Shown here: one piece after another, positions 49,909 to 59,115 of the stretch
How positions within the stretch are numbered: position 1 is the first letter of the stretch
Layout of the letters: every line of letters begins with the position of its first letter
Assembly: GCA_026417295.1 (NCBI GenBank)
Contig: JAOADN010000009.1
Location: 1 to 63,660, forward strand
From: Paracoccaceae bacterium
Lineage (GTDB): Bacteria > Pseudomonadota > Alphaproteobacteria > Rhodobacterales > Rhodobacteraceae
Direction: 5' to 3'
Length of the DNA: 63,660 nucleotides
Translations under genes and position numbers: made by a program
Notes under the pieces: generated by a model
Seen by the model: only the letters and a program-made list of their open reading frames with translations
The model's database searches: none
What the model was told of the DNA's origin: nothing

Positions 49909-49954
49909 GGCCCGCGCGGGCCGGGGCCTTCGCGCCGCGCGCGCGGCGCGAAGG
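49909..49954 (+). terminator. Paired palindromes downstream of ppk2
   Basis: A 14-bp palindrome GGCCCGCGCGGGCC (49909-49922) is followed by a perfect 28-bp palindrome, half-site CCTTCGCGCCGCGC (49927-49954). They begin 13 bp after the ppk2 stop. Terminator function is plausible for the stem strength, but no U-tract follows. Confidence 0.5.
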
Positions 49955-50070
49955 CGCCCCGGGGGCGGGGTGCGGTGCGCCGGTCGCCGCGGGAGGCCCT
50001 TGCCGTCGGCCGGCCGCGATGGAACAAGCGGGAGGCGGAGCCACAGGGCGGGTCCGCAGGGAGGTTCGTG

Positions 50071-50973
50071 ATGCGCGTCTTCTTCACCGGCGGGTCGGGC
50101 AAGGCGGGGCGCCATGTCGTGCCCTGGCTTGCTGCCCGGGGGCACCGGATCCTGAACGCCGACCGTGTGCCGCTCGGCCATCCCGGCGTGCACGACCTGA
50201 TCTGCGACATCACCGACGCGGGTCAGGTCTGGTCGGCGCTGGCGGGCTGGGCGGGCCATGACGAGCTCGACCTGCCGCGCCGCGCCCTGGGCAATCCGCC
50301 GCCCTTCGACGCCGTGGTGCATTTCGCCGCCGTCCCGCGCATGGGCATGACGCCCGATTCGGAGTGCTTCCGCGTCAATGCCCTGGGCACCTACAACGTC
50401 ATCGAGGCGGCGCTGCGGCTGGGCATCCGCAAGATCGTCATCGCCTCGTCCGAGACGGTCTACGGCATCTGCTTCGCCCAGGGCGAGGTGAAGCCCGCCT
50501 ACCTGCCGGTGGACGAGGACCACCCGACGGTGCCGCAGGACAGCTATGCGATGTCGAAGGTGGTGAACGAGGCGACGGCACGTTCCTTCCAGGCGCGCTC
50601 GGGCGCAGACATCTATGCGCTCCGCATCAACAACGTCATCGAACCGCACGAATACGAAAGGGATTTCCCGCGCTATGCGGCGGACCCGGCGCTGCGGCGG
50701 CGCAACATCTTCGCCTATATCGACGCGCGCGACCTGGGCCAGATGGTGGACCTGTGCCTGCTGAAGGACGGCCTGGGGTTCCAGGTCTTCAACGTGTCGA
50801 ACGACAACCATTCGGTGGACATGGACAGCGACGCCATCGCCGCGCGGTTCTATGCCGGCGTGCCGCGGACGCGCGAGACGGGGCCGCGCGAGACCTTCTA
50901 TTCCAGTGCGAAGGCGAAGCGGATGCTGGGCTTCGCGCCGCGCCACGACTGGGACTGGGGGCGGAGCGCCTGA
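50071..50973 (+). CDS. NAD-dependent epimerase/dehydratase family protein
   Basis: 300-aa extended short-chain dehydrogenase: nucleotide-binding VFFTGGSGKAGRHVVPWLAA at residues 3-22, HFAAVPRMGMTPDSECFRVN near 90, catalytic SSETVYG (Ser) near 126 and SYAMSKVVNEATARSFQ (Tyr-x3-Lys) near 157. Likely substrates are nucleotide sugars or uronates, but the sequence does not decide. ATG 50071 sits after GGGAGGTTCGTG. The MATE gene begins 70 bp downstream. Confidence 0.88.
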   Translation: MRVFFTGGSGKAGRHVVPWLAARGHRILNADRVPLGHPGVHDLICDITDAGQVWSALAGWAGHDELDLPRRALGNPPPFDAVVHFAAVPRMGMTPDSECFRVNALGTYNVIEAALRLGIRKIVIASSETVYGICFAQGEVKPAYLPVDEDHPTVPQDSYAMSKVVNEATARSFQARSGADIYALRINNVIEPHEYERDFPRYAADPALRRRNIFAYIDARDLGQMVDLCLLKDGLGFQVFNVSNDNHSVDMDSDAIAARFYAGVPRTRETGPRETFYSSAKAKRMLGFAPRHDWDWGRSA

Positions 50974-51043
50974 GCCCCGGCCAGGGCCGCGCGCGGGGCC
51001 CGGTGCTCTGGACCCCGGGGCCGGGGCAGCGTATGCCGGCGGG

Positions 51044-52408
51044 ATGCCTGCCCTGACCCCATATGCCGCCCATGCGCGGGGCCTTCTGGCCATCGGCCTG
51101 CCGCTCGTCGGCAGCCATGTCGCCCAGGTCGGGCTGCATGTCACCGACACGCTGATGGTGGGCTGGTACGGCGTGGACGAGCTTGCCGCGCTGGTCCTGG
51201 CGGGATCCTTCTTCTTCTTCCTGTTCATCCTCGGCTCGGGCTACGGGATCGCGGTGATGGGGATGGTCGCCTCGTCGCTGGGGCGGGGCGACGAGGTGCA
51301 GGTGCGGCGCGAGACGCGGATGGGGCTGTGGCTCTCGATCCTGTTCGGGCTTGTCGCCATGCCGGTCTTCCTGTGGTCCGCCCCGGTGCTGGAGGCGCTG
51401 GGCCAGGAACCCGCCCTGTCGGCCATGGCGCAGGACTACCTGCGCATCGCCGGCTGGGGGATGGTGCCGGCGCTCGTCGTCATGACGCTGAAGAGCTACC
51501 TTTCGGCGCTGGAGCGCACGCAGGTCGTCCTGTGGGTGACGGTCGCCGGGCTGGCGATGAACGCGCTGCTCAACTGGATGCTGATCTTCGGCAATGCCGG
51601 GGCGCCCGAGCTGGGCCTGCGCGGGGCGGCGATCGCCACGGCGGCGACGCAGGTGGCCTCGGCTGGGCTGCTGGCGTCCTATGCCGCCTGGTTGCCGGCG
51701 GCGCGGCGGTTCCGCCTGTTCCAGCGCTTCTGGCGGCCGGACTGGCACGCCATGGGGCAGGTCTTCCGCCTGGGCACGCCGGTCGGGCTGACGGGCCTGG
51801 CCGAATCGAGCCTGTTCATCGCCGCGGCGCTGATGATGGGCTGGGTCGGCACGGTGGAACTGGCCGCCCATGGCATCGCCCTGGAGATCGAGGCGGTGAC
51901 CTTCATGGTCCATCTCGGCCTGTCGAACGCCGCGACCGTCAGGATCGGCCGCGCCCATGGCGAGCGCGATGCAGAGGCCATGCGCGACGTGGCGCTGACG
52001 GCGACCGCCCTGTCGCTGGCGGTGGTGGCGGCCGTGGTGGTGATGTTCCTTGCGGTCCCCGAGGCGATCATCGGCCTGTTCGTGCGCCCCGACGAGGCGC
52101 GGGTCGATGCGATCGTGGATTTCGGCGTCCGGCTTCTGGCGGTGGCGGCGCTGTTCCAGGTCTTCGATGCGATGCAGGTGATGGCGCTGGGCTTCCTGCG
52201 CGGGGTGCAGGACACGCGCGTGCCCTTCTGGCTGGCGGCGGTGAGCTACTGGCTGGTCGGCGTGCCGGCGAGCTATGTCCTGGCCTTTCCGCTGGGCCTG
52301 GGCGGGATCGGCCTGTGGCTGGGCCTGGTCGTCGGGCTGGCGGCGGCGGCGGTGACGCTGATGTGGCGCTTCTGGGCGGGCGCGGGGCGCCTGGCGGCGG
52401 CCGCCTGA
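51044..52408 (+). CDS. MATE family multidrug exporter
   Basis: 454-aa inner-membrane antiporter with twelve predicted helices in two related halves. Signature regions: AIGLPLVGSHVAQVGLHVTD at residues 17-36, VDTLMVGWYG-like TDTLMVGWYGVDELAALVLA, and LNWMLIFGNAGAPELGLRGA near residue 175; the second half has ELAAHGIALEIEAVTFMVHL. NorM-like subfamily, H+ or Na+ coupled. The frame is open upstream but homology starts at ATG 51044. Converges with choV across a 9-bp tandem repeat. Confidence 0.93.
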   Translation: MPALTPYAAHARGLLAIGLPLVGSHVAQVGLHVTDTLMVGWYGVDELAALVLAGSFFFFLFILGSGYGIAVMGMVASSLGRGDEVQVRRETRMGLWLSILFGLVAMPVFLWSAPVLEALGQEPALSAMAQDYLRIAGWGMVPALVVMTLKSYLSALERTQVVLWVTVAGLAMNALLNWMLIFGNAGAPELGLRGAAIATAATQVASAGLLASYAAWLPAARRFRLFQRFWRPDWHAMGQVFRLGTPVGLTGLAESSLFIAAALMMGWVGTVELAAHGIALEIEAVTFMVHLGLSNAATVRIGRAHGERDAEAMRDVALTATALSLAVVAAVVVMFLAVPEAIIGLFVRPDEARVDAIVDFGVRLLAVAALFQVFDAMQVMALGFLRGVQDTRVPFWLAAVSYWLVGVPASYVLAFPLGLGGIGLWLGLVVGLAAAAVTLMWRFWAGAGRLAAAA

Positions 52409-52411
52409 GCC

Positions 52412-52438
52412 GGCGCGGCTGGCGCGGCTGGCGCGGCC
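52412..52438. repeat. 9-bp tandem repeat between MATE gene and choV
   Basis: GGCGCGGCT, GGCGCGGCT, GGCGCGGCC: three units fill nearly all of the 29-bp gap between these convergent genes. Confidence 0.8.
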
Positions 52439-53499
52439 TAGGGCTTGACCACCGCGCCGCGCGGATTGAGCAGCCGCGCCAGCACCGCCTCGCGGCTGAC
52501 CTGGCCGATCGCCCTTCCGTCCTCGACGACGTCGACCGCCCGCACCTCGCCGCGCAGCACGCCCATGACATCGCGGATCGGCAGGTCGGGGCCGACCGTG
52601 CCCGAGGAGGGCACCGTGCCCGGCAGGGGCAGCATCGCGTCGCGCGCCGTCAGCACCCCGAGCGGGTTCATGTGGTTCACGAAGTCCGCCACGTAATCGC
52701 TGACGGGATTGGAGAAGATCTCGCGCGCGGTGCCGCACTGGACGATGCGGCCGCCTTCCATCAGCGCGATGCGGTCGCCGATCTTGAAGGCCTCGTCGAG
52801 GTCGTGGCTGACGAAGATGATCGTCTTGTGCAGCTTGTCCTGGAGATCGAGCAGCTCGTCCTGGAGGCGCGAGCGGATCAGGGGATCGAGGGCCGAGAAG
52901 GGTTCGTCCATGAGCAGGATCGGCGCCTCGGTCACGAAGGCGCGCGCCAGGCCCACGCGCTGCTGCATGCCGCCCGAGAGGTCGCCGACGCGGCGGTCGG
53001 CCCAGTCGGCGAGGCCGACGAGGCGGAGCTGCTCCTCGACGCGGTCCTTCATCTCGGCCGCGCTCTGGCCGGCGAGTTCCAGCCCGAGGCCCACGTTTTC
53101 CCGCACCGTGCGCCAGGGCAGGAGCCCGAACTGCTGGAACACCATCGCCACGCAGCTGCGGCGGACGCGCAGCAGGTCCTGGGGGCTGGCCGTGCCGACC
53201 GCGCAGGACCAGCCGCGGTCGTGGATCGTGACGCTGCCGCGGCAGACAGGGTTGAGCCCGTTCACCGCGCGCAGGAGCGTGGACTTGCCCGAGCCCGACA
53301 GACCCATGAGCACGAGGATCTCGCCCGTGGCCACGGTGAGCGAGCAGTCGTGCACGCCGAGGACCTGGCCTGTCGCGGCCTTGATCTCGGCGCGGTCCTT
53401 GCCCGCATCCATCAGCGGCAGCGCCGCCTCGGGATGGGGGCCGAAGACGATGTTGACGGCATCGAAGACGACGGCGGGCGTGCTGGCGCGGGCGTTCAT
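52438..53499 (-). CDS. choV: Choline/glycine betaine ABC transporter ATP-binding protein
   Basis: 353-aa ATPase of an osmoprotectant ABC importer. Walker A MGLSGSGKSTLLRAVNGL, Q-loop MVFQQFGLLPWRTVRENVGL, signature LSGGMQQRVGLARAFVTEAP, Walker B ILLMDEPFSALDPLIRSRLQ, H-loop VSHDLDEAF. The C-terminal ~70 residues form a short CBS-like regulatory tail (IRDVMGVLRGEVRAVDVVED). ATG 53499 overlaps the choW stop (ATGA). Confidence 0.94.
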   Translation of the reverse strand: MNARASTPAVVFDAVNIVFGPHPEAALPLMDAGKDRAEIKAATGQVLGVHDCSLTVATGEILVLMGLSGSGKSTLLRAVNGLNPVCRGSVTIHDRGWSCAVGTASPQDLLRVRRSCVAMVFQQFGLLPWRTVRENVGLGLELAGQSAAEMKDRVEEQLRLVGLADWADRRVGDLSGGMQQRVGLARAFVTEAPILLMDEPFSALDPLIRSRLQDELLDLQDKLHKTIIFVSHDLDEAFKIGDRIALMEGGRIVQCGTAREIFSNPVSDYVADFVNHMNPLGVLTARDAMLPLPGTVPSSGTVGPDLPIRDVMGVLRGEVRAVDVVEDGRAIGQVSREAVLARLLNPRGAVVKP

Positions 53500-54344
53500 C
53501 GCCGCACCTCGCGCCGCAGCATCCGGTCGAGGATGATCGCCACGACGACGATCACGAAGCCGGATTCGAAGCCCTTGGCGGTGTTGACCGACTGGAGCGC
53601 CCGGATCACCGGCACGCCGAGGCCGTTCGCCCCGACGAGGGCGGCGATGACGACCATGGAGAGCGACAGCATGATCGTCTGGTTGAGGCCGGCCATGATC
53701 TGGGGCCGCGCATAGGGCAGTTCGACCTTCCACAGGGTCTGGCGCGGGGTGCCGCCGAAGGCGGTCACCGCCTCGACCAGGGCGGGCGGCGTGGAGGAGA
53801 TGCCGAGCTGCGTGAGCCGGATCGGCGCGGGCAGGACGAAGATGACGGTGGCGATGAGGCCGGGCACCATGCCGAGGCCGAAGAACACGATCGCCGGGAT
53901 CAGGTAGACGAAGGTGGGCAGGGTCTGCATCAGGTCGAGCAGCGGGCTGACCGCGGCATAGACCCTGGGCCGGTGGGCGACGTAGATGCCGATCGGCACG
54001 CCGAGCCCCATGCAGACGATGCAGGAGGCAAGGATCAGCGTCAGGCTTTCGGTCGTTTCCTTCCAGTAGCCCTGGTTGATGATGAAGAGGAAGCCGAGGA
54101 AGATGCCGAGGCAGACCTTCCAGCTGCGCTGGAGATACCAGGCGAGGGCGACGAAGACCGCGATGATGACGATCTCGGGCGGCTTCTGGAGCAGCCACAG
54201 GACCCATCCGATCATGCTGTCGAGGCCGTTCGCGATGGCGTCGAACACCCCGCTGAGGTTTTCCTTCATCCAGTCGAAGGCGCGCTCGGCCGTCTTGCCG
54301 ACAGGCAGCTTGTTCTGCTGGAGCCAGTCCGACAGTCCTGACAT
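53496..54344 (-). CDS. choW: Choline/glycine betaine ABC transporter permease
   Basis: 282-aa permease with six to seven membrane helices and the binding-protein-dependent transport motif EAVTAFGGTPRQTLWKVELP near residue 195 (EAA loop). N-terminal LSGVFDAIANGLDSMIGWVL and LLDLMQTLPTFVYLIPAIVF are typical of ProW/ChoW. ATG 54344 is chosen over the upstream extension, which is a shadow of choX. It overlaps choV by 4 bp. Confidence 0.94.
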   Translation of the reverse strand: MSGLSDWLQQNKLPVGKTAERAFDWMKENLSGVFDAIANGLDSMIGWVLWLLQKPPEIVIIAVFVALAWYLQRSWKVCLGIFLGFLFIINQGYWKETTESLTLILASCIVCMGLGVPIGIYVAHRPRVYAAVSPLLDLMQTLPTFVYLIPAIVFFGLGMVPGLIATVIFVLPAPIRLTQLGISSTPPALVEAVTAFGGTPRQTLWKVELPYARPQIMAGLNQTIMLSLSMVVIAALVGANGLGVPVIRALQSVNTAKGFESGFVIVVVAIILDRMLRREVRR

Positions 54345-54433
54345 CTGAGCCGCCCCCCCGGCGCCGGATGGACGGAGGCCCCGGGGGCGCGCGGGATGGG
54401 ATGCGCCGCCGCCGGGGCCTCCGGTCGCGTTGT

Positions 54434-55360
54434 CTACTTGAGCGCCGCCTCGACGGCCGCGACGGCATCGCCGCCGTCCTTCGTGGTCACGCCGTCGAGC
54501 CAGGGCTTCCAGGCATCGGGATGGGCGGCGAGCCAGGCCCTGGCCGCGTCGCGCGGCTCTTCGCCCCTGTCGAGGATGCCGGCCATGATCTCGTTCTCCA
54601 TCCCGAGGGTGAAGCTGAGGTTCGACAGCAGCTTGCCGGTGTTCGGGCATTCGCCGACATAGCCTGCGCGGGTATTGGTGTAGACGGTCGCGCCGCCGAA
54701 GTTCGGGCCGAACACGTCGTCGCCGCCGGTCAGGTAGGTCATCTTGAAGTTGGCGTTCATCGGGTGGGGTTCCCAGCCGAGGAAGACGATGGGCTTGCCC
54801 GCCTGGTCGTGCTTGGCGACCTCGGCCAGCATGCCCTGTTCGGAGCTTTCGACGAGCTCCATCCCCTTCAGGCCGAACTTGTCCTGGTCGATCATGTCGA
54901 GGATCAGGCGGTTGCCGTCGTTGCCGGGCTCGATCCCGTAGATCTGGTTGTCGAGCGCGTCCCTGTGGGTGGCGATGTCGGCGAAGTCGGCGATGCCGAT
55001 CTCGGCGCCGGCGGCATTTGTGGCCAGGGTGTATTTCGCCCCCTCGAGGTTGGCGCGCACGGTATCGACGGTGCCGGCCTCGCGGTAGGGGGCGATGTTG
55101 GATTCCATCGTCGGCATCCAGTTGCCGAGGAAGACGTCGATGTCTCCCCTGGCCATCCCCTCGTAGGTCACGGGCACCGACAGGACCTGCGTCTCGGTCT
55201 CGTAGCCGAGCGCCTCGAGGATGAGGGTCGTGGCGGCGGTCGTCGCCGTGATGTCGGTCCAGCCGACATCGGAGAAGACCACCCTGTCGCAGCCTTCGGC
55301 CAGGGCGGCCGAGGCGGATAGGGCAAGGGCGGTCCCCAGAAGGGCGCTGCGTGGCGTCAT
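54434..55360 (-). CDS. choX: Choline ABC transporter substrate-binding protein
   Basis: 308-aa periplasmic protein with a signal peptide (residues ~1-21, cleaved after ALA). Segments VVFSDVGWTDITATTAATTL, GDIDVFLGNWMPTMESNIAP, IYGIEPGNDGNRLILDMIDQ, KPIVFLGWEPHPMNANFKMT and VYTNTRAGYVGECPNTG contain the aromatic box residues known for choline binding in ChoX/OpuAC-family proteins. First gene of choXWV, divergent from betI, consistent with choline uptake feeding glycine betaine synthesis. Confidence 0.95.
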   Translation of the reverse strand: MTPRSALLGTALALSASAALAEGCDRVVFSDVGWTDITATTAATTLILEALGYETETQVLSVPVTYEGMARGDIDVFLGNWMPTMESNIAPYREAGTVDTVRANLEGAKYTLATNAAGAEIGIADFADIATHRDALDNQIYGIEPGNDGNRLILDMIDQDKFGLKGMELVESSEQGMLAEVAKHDQAGKPIVFLGWEPHPMNANFKMTYLTGGDDVFGPNFGGATVYTNTRAGYVGECPNTGKLLSNLSFTLGMENEIMAGILDRGEEPRDAARAWLAAHPDAWKPWLDGVTTKDGGDAVAAVEAALK

Positions 55361-55489
55361 GTCAAGTCTCCCTGCGACTGTCTGTCGGGCGCGCCCGTGT
55401 GCCCGGGCGTCGCCTGCGTCCCTGAACCGACCCTAGCCGAGGCTTCCCCCGCGGAAAAGGCCGGATGCGCGGGAGACCTTGCCAGAATG

Positions 55490-55509
55490 TTGATTGACGA
55501 GTCAATAAA
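55490..55509. promoter_or_regulatory. Predicted BetI operator
   Basis: TTGATTGACGAGTCAATAAA contains the perfect dyad ATTGAC-GA-GTCAAT (55493-55506), resembling the A+T-rich inverted repeats bound by BetI. It lies 130 bp before choX and 40 bp before betI and stands out in a G+C-rich background, so it could control both directions. Confidence 0.7.
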
Positions 55510-55549
55510 GAACGCGCTAGCCATCATGCCCAGCGAGGCCCGCACCGAC

Positions 55550-56128
55550 ATGCCGAAACTGGGAATGGAACCGATCCGCCGCGAGGCGCTGGTCCGCGCG
55601 ACCATCGCCGAGATCGGGCGCGCGGGATCGCTGGACGTGACCGTGGCCCAGATCGCCCGGCGGGCGGGCATGTCCTCGGCGCTGGCGCATCACTACTTCG
55701 GCTCGAAGGAGCAGATCTTCCTGGCCGCGATGCGCCATGTCCTGACGCTTTACGGGGCGGAGGTGCGCGGCGCCCTGGCGGCGGCGGACGGGCCGCGGGG
55801 GCGGCTTGTCGCGGTGATCCGCGCCAACTTCGCCAGCGGCAGCTTCCGCCGCGAGACGGTCTCGGCCTGGCTGAACTTCTACGTCCTCGCCCAGACCAGC
55901 GCCGAGGCGGCGCGCCTGCTGCGGATCTACCAGCGGCGGCTGCGGTCGAACCTGGTGCACGACCTGCGCCCCTTGGTCGGGGTGCGGGCCGGGGCGGTGG
56001 CCGACCGGCTGGGTGCGCTGATCGACGGGGTCTACCTGCGCGAGGCGCTGAAGGGCGGCACGCCCGACCGGGCGACGGCGGCGGCGATGGTGCTGGAGGA
56101 CCTGGACCTGGCACTGGAGGCGACATGA
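55550..56128 (+). CDS. betI: Transcriptional repressor BetI
   Basis: 192-aa TetR-family repressor of choline-to-betaine genes, released by choline. It begins [20 protein letters not shown]; the helix-turn-helix is in [20 protein letters not shown] and [17 protein letters not shown] (residues ~30-60), and [40 protein letters not shown] are BetI hallmarks. ATG 55550 matches the family start; ATG 55526 is possible, while earlier in-frame starts would lie within or before the operator. Stop overlaps the next gene (ATGA). Confidence 0.93.
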   Translation: MPKLGMEPIRREALVRATIAEIGRAGSLDVTVAQIARRAGMSSALAHHYFGSKEQIFLAAMRHVLTLYGAEVRGALAAADGPRGRLVAVIRANFASGSFRRETVSAWLNFYVLAQTSAEAARLLRIYQRRLRSNLVHDLRPLVGVRAGAVADRLGALIDGVYLREALKGGTPDRATAAAMVLEDLDLALEAT

Positions 56129-57147
56129 GCGGACAGGCGGAGGAGCGGAGCGACCTGCCCGGCCTTGCCGAGCTGCGCGCGGCCCATGCGGCGACGCGGC
56201 AGGCGACGCAGGTCACGCCGCTGCTGGAATCGGCGGCGCTGGCCGCGGCGACGGGGGCGGCGCGGGTCTTCGTCAAGCCCGAGAGCCTGCAATGGGCGGG
56301 CTCGTTCAAGATCCGCGGGGCCTACTGGCGGCTCACGCGGCTGGACCCCGCGGCGCGGCGGCGCGGCGTGGTGGCCTATTCCTCGGGCAACTTCGCCCAG
56401 GGCCTGGCGGCGGCCGGGCGGGCGCTGGGCGTGCCGGTGACGATCGTCATGCCGGCCGACGCCCCGGCGACGAAGCGGCAGGCGACGGAGGGCTACGGGG
56501 CGCGCGTCCTGGCCAGCGAGCACGGGGAGCGCCCGCGCGAGGAGGCGGCCGCGGCCCTGGCCGCCGCGATCGCCGACCAGGAGGGGCTGACGCTGCTGCA
56601 TCCCTTCGACGACCGCGAGATCGTCGCCGGGCAGGCGGCGGCGGGGCTGGAGGCGCTGGAGCAGCTCGCGGCCGCCGGCGCGGCGGCCGACGACGTGCTC
56701 TGCCCGGTCGGCGGCGGCGGGCTGATCGGCGGCGTGGCGCTGGCCTTCCATCACCTGCGGCCGGCGGCGCGGATCTGGGCGGTCGAGCCGGAGGGATTCG
56801 ACGCCATGGGCGTGTCGCTGGCGCGGGGCGAGATCACCCGCGTGGCGGGCGACCGCCCGACGATCTGCGACGCCCTGCAGGCGACGCGGCCGGGCCGGGC
56901 ACCCTTTGCCGCCGCGCGGGCCGCCGGCGCGACCGGCGTTGCGGTCGACGACGCGGCGGTGCGGGCGGCGATGCGCTTTGCCTTCGAGAAGCTCAAGCTT
57001 GTCCTCGAGCCCTCGGGCGCGGTGGCGCTGGCGGCGCTGCTTGCCGGGCGCGTGCCGGTGGCCGGGCGCAGCGCGGTGGTCTTCGCCACCGGCGGCAACG
57101 TGGCGCCCGACAGGTTCATGTCCTATCTTGCGGAGACGGCGGAATGA
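56125..57147 (+). CDS. PLP-dependent threonine/serine dehydratase-like protein
   Basis: 340-aa fold-type II PLP enzyme. The Schiff-base lysine is K62 in [12 protein letters not shown]; the phosphate-binding [16 protein letters not shown] lies near residue 193; [20 protein letters not shown] is the Asn/Ser substrate loop. No C-terminal ACT domain, so it resembles catabolic threonine ammonia-lyase or serine racemase. Overlaps of 4 bp with betI and betA place it squarely in the bet operon, where betB (betaine aldehyde dehydrogenase) is commonly found. Substrate in this context is open. Confidence 0.85.
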   Translation: MSGQAEERSDLPGLAELRAAHAATRQATQVTPLLESAALAAATGAARVFVKPESLQWAGSFKIRGAYWRLTRLDPAARRRGVVAYSSGNFAQGLAAAGRALGVPVTIVMPADAPATKRQATEGYGARVLASEHGERPREEAAAALAAAIADQEGLTLLHPFDDREIVAGQAAAGLEALEQLAAAGAAADDVLCPVGGGGLIGGVALAFHHLRPAARIWAVEPEGFDAMGVSLARGEITRVAGDRPTICDALQATRPGRAPFAAARAAGATGVAVDDAAVRAAMRFAFEKLKLVLEPSGAVALAALLAGRVPVAGRSAVVFATGGNVAPDRFMSYLAETAE

Positions 57148-58835
57148 CGGGACGGGTCGGCGATGCGCGCGCCCTGCGGACGGCGGAGGCGGCGGATTAC
57201 GTGATCGTCGGCGCCGGTTCGGCCGGCTGCGCGCTGGCCTACCGGCTGGCCGAGGCCGGGCGCGAGGTGCTGGTCATCGAGCACGGGGGCAGCGATGCGG
57301 GGCCCCTGATCCAGATGCCGGGCGCGCTGAGCTATCCCATGAACATGCGGCTCTACGACTGGGGCCTGCGCACCGAGCCCGAGCCGCATCTGGGCGGCCG
57401 CGTGCTGGCCGTGCCGCGCGGCAAGGTGATCGGCGGCTCCTCCTCGATCAACGGCATGGTCTATGTGCGCGGCCATGCCCGCGACTTCGACGCCTGGGCC
57501 GAGCAGGGCGCGACGGGCTGGGCCTATGCCGACGTGCTGCCCTATTTCCGGCGGATGGAGACCTGGCACGGCGGGGAGCCCGACGGTTGGCGCGGCACGG
57601 ACGGGCCGCTGCACGTCACCCGCGGACCGCGCAGCAATCCCCTGTTCCATGCCTTCGTCGAGGCCGGGCGGCAGGCGGGCTACGAGGTCACCGACGACTA
57701 CAACGGTCACAAGCAGGAGGGTTTCGGCGCCTTCGAGGCGACGATCTGGAAGGGCCGGCGCTGGTCGGCCGCCAATGCCTACCTGCGCCCGGCGCTGAAG
57801 ACCGGAAGGGTGCGGCTGGTCCGCGGCCTTGCCCGGCGGGTGGTGATCGCGGAAGGGCGGGCGCGGGGCGTCGAGATCGCGCGGGGCGGCGCCCTCGAGG
57901 TGGTGGCGGCGCGCGCCGAGGTGATCCTCGCGGCCTCGTCGATCAACACGCCGAAGCTGCTGATGCTGTCGGGGATCGGCCCGGCCGCGCATCTGCGCGG
58001 GATGGGAATCGAGGTCCTGGCCGACCGGCCGGGCGTGGGCGCCAACCTGCAGGACCATCTCGAGATCTACATGCAGTTCGCCTCGAAGCTGCCGGTCACG
58101 CTCTACCGCTACTGGAACCTTCCCGGGAAGGCCTGGGTCGGGGCGCAGTGGCTGTTCACGCGGCGCGGGGTCGGCGCCTCGAACCAGTTCGAGAGCTGCG
58201 CCTTCATCCGCTCGGACAAGGGCATCGAATATCCCGACATCCAGTACCATTTCCTGCCCATCGCCGTGCGCTACGACGGGCGCGCGGTGGCCGAGGGGCA
58301 CGGATTCCAGGCCCATGTCGGGCCGATGCGGTCGAAGTCGCGGGGCTCGGTCACGCTGCGCTCGCCCGATCCCGCCGATCCGCCGGTGATCCGCTTCAAC
58401 TACATGAGCCATCCCGACGACTGGGCGGAGTTCCGCAAGTGCATCCGCCTGACGCGGGAGATCTTCGCGCAGGAGGCCTTCCGGCCCTATGTCAGGCACG
58501 AGATCGCGCCGGGGCCGGGGGTGCAGACGGAGGCGGAGATGGACGCCTGGCTGCGCGACCATGTCGAGAGCGCCTATCACCCGTCCTGCACGGCGCGGAT
58601 GGGACGGCGGAGCGACCCGATGGCGGTCGTCGATCCCGAGCTGCGGGTGATCGGGGTCGAGGGGCTGCGGGTGGCCGACAGCTCGGTCTTTCCCTCGATC
58701 ACCAACGGCAATCTCAACGCCCCCTCGATCATGACCGGCGAGAAGGCGGCCGACCACATCCTCGGCCGGGGGATGCTGCCGCCGTCGAACCTGGAGCCCT
58801 GGATCAGCCCGCGCTGGCGCGAGGCCCAGAGGTAG
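57144..58835 (+). CDS. betA: Choline dehydrogenase
   Basis: 563-aa GMC-family flavoenzyme oxidising choline to betaine aldehyde (and possibly on to betaine) at the membrane. FAD-binding [20 protein letters not shown] at residues ~19-38, GMC signature 1 [20 protein letters not shown] near 91, signature 2 [20 protein letters not shown] near 263, and catalytic-His region [11 protein letters not shown] near 475 with [23 protein letters not shown] 57144 overlaps the previous stop; a long open frame before it is an artefact of G+C. Confidence 0.95.
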   Translation: MTGRVGDARALRTAEAADYVIVGAGSAGCALAYRLAEAGREVLVIEHGGSDAGPLIQMPGALSYPMNMRLYDWGLRTEPEPHLGGRVLAVPRGKVIGGSSSINGMVYVRGHARDFDAWAEQGATGWAYADVLPYFRRMETWHGGEPDGWRGTDGPLHVTRGPRSNPLFHAFVEAGRQAGYEVTDDYNGHKQEGFGAFEATIWKGRRWSAANAYLRPALKTGRVRLVRGLARRVVIAEGRARGVEIARGGALEVVAARAEVILAASSINTPKLLMLSGIGPAAHLRGMGIEVLADRPGVGANLQDHLEIYMQFASKLPVTLYRYWNLPGKAWVGAQWLFTRRGVGASNQFESCAFIRSDKGIEYPDIQYHFLPIAVRYDGRAVAEGHGFQAHVGPMRSKSRGSVTLRSPDPADPPVIRFNYMSHPDDWAEFRKCIRLTREIFAQEAFRPYVRHEIAPGPGVQTEAEMDAWLRDHVESAYHPSCTARMGRRSDPMAVVDPELRVIGVEGLRVADSSVFPSITNGNLNAPSIMTGEKAADHILGRGMLPPSNLEPWISPRWREAQR

Positions 58836-58875
58836 CCCCGGCCGCCTGCAGGGGTGGCGGGGCCGGGGAAGCGGG

Positions 58876-58930
58876 GCCGGGGGGCTGCCTGCCCCCCGGG
58901 CCCCCCGGGGGGATTTCGGCCAGGATGAAG
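58876..58930. repeat. REP-like G-rich repeat after betA (one arm)
   Basis: GCCGGGGGGCTGCCTGCCCC, then CCGGGCCCCCCGGGGGGATT and TCGGCCAGGATGAAG: the same order of motifs as the left arm of the bchY-bchZ element (GGGGCTCTGCCCC, GGACCCCGGGATATTT, GGGCAGAAGAT). The rest of the 280-bp betA-nuclease gap is G+C-rich with nothing else recognisable. Confidence 0.65.
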
Positions 58931-59115
58931 GGGGAGGGGCGCGGGGGCGCAGCCGGGGCGTCGGCGGTGCGCGGGGTGCGCATGCGGCGCCGGGTCGGGG
59001 GCAGGGACGGCGGGGCCGGAGGGCTGCGGGGCGCGCGGGGCGGCCTCAGGGCGCGCCGCCATCCGTGATCGGTGCGGGGCTTGTCGCGCCGGGGCGGGCA
59101 CGCGATAGTCGCCCC

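Noticed and set aside
48001-51228. A 1075-codon minus-strand frame covering the GST, ppk2 and epimerase loci
   Set aside because: Low-complexity Arg/Pro/Ala translation lying antisense to clear PPK2 and epimerase genes; no domain is visible.
55397-55549. A longer BetI starting at 55397
   Set aside because: That start precedes the predicted BetI operator and the added residues do not resemble the family; MPKLGMEP at 55550 is the standard N-terminus.
56292-57143. In-frame upstream extension of betA through the PLP dehydratase gene, suggesting a fusion
   Set aside because: The extension is an Ala/Gly/Arg shadow; the dehydratase is encoded in another frame and betA begins with its own ATG at 57144.
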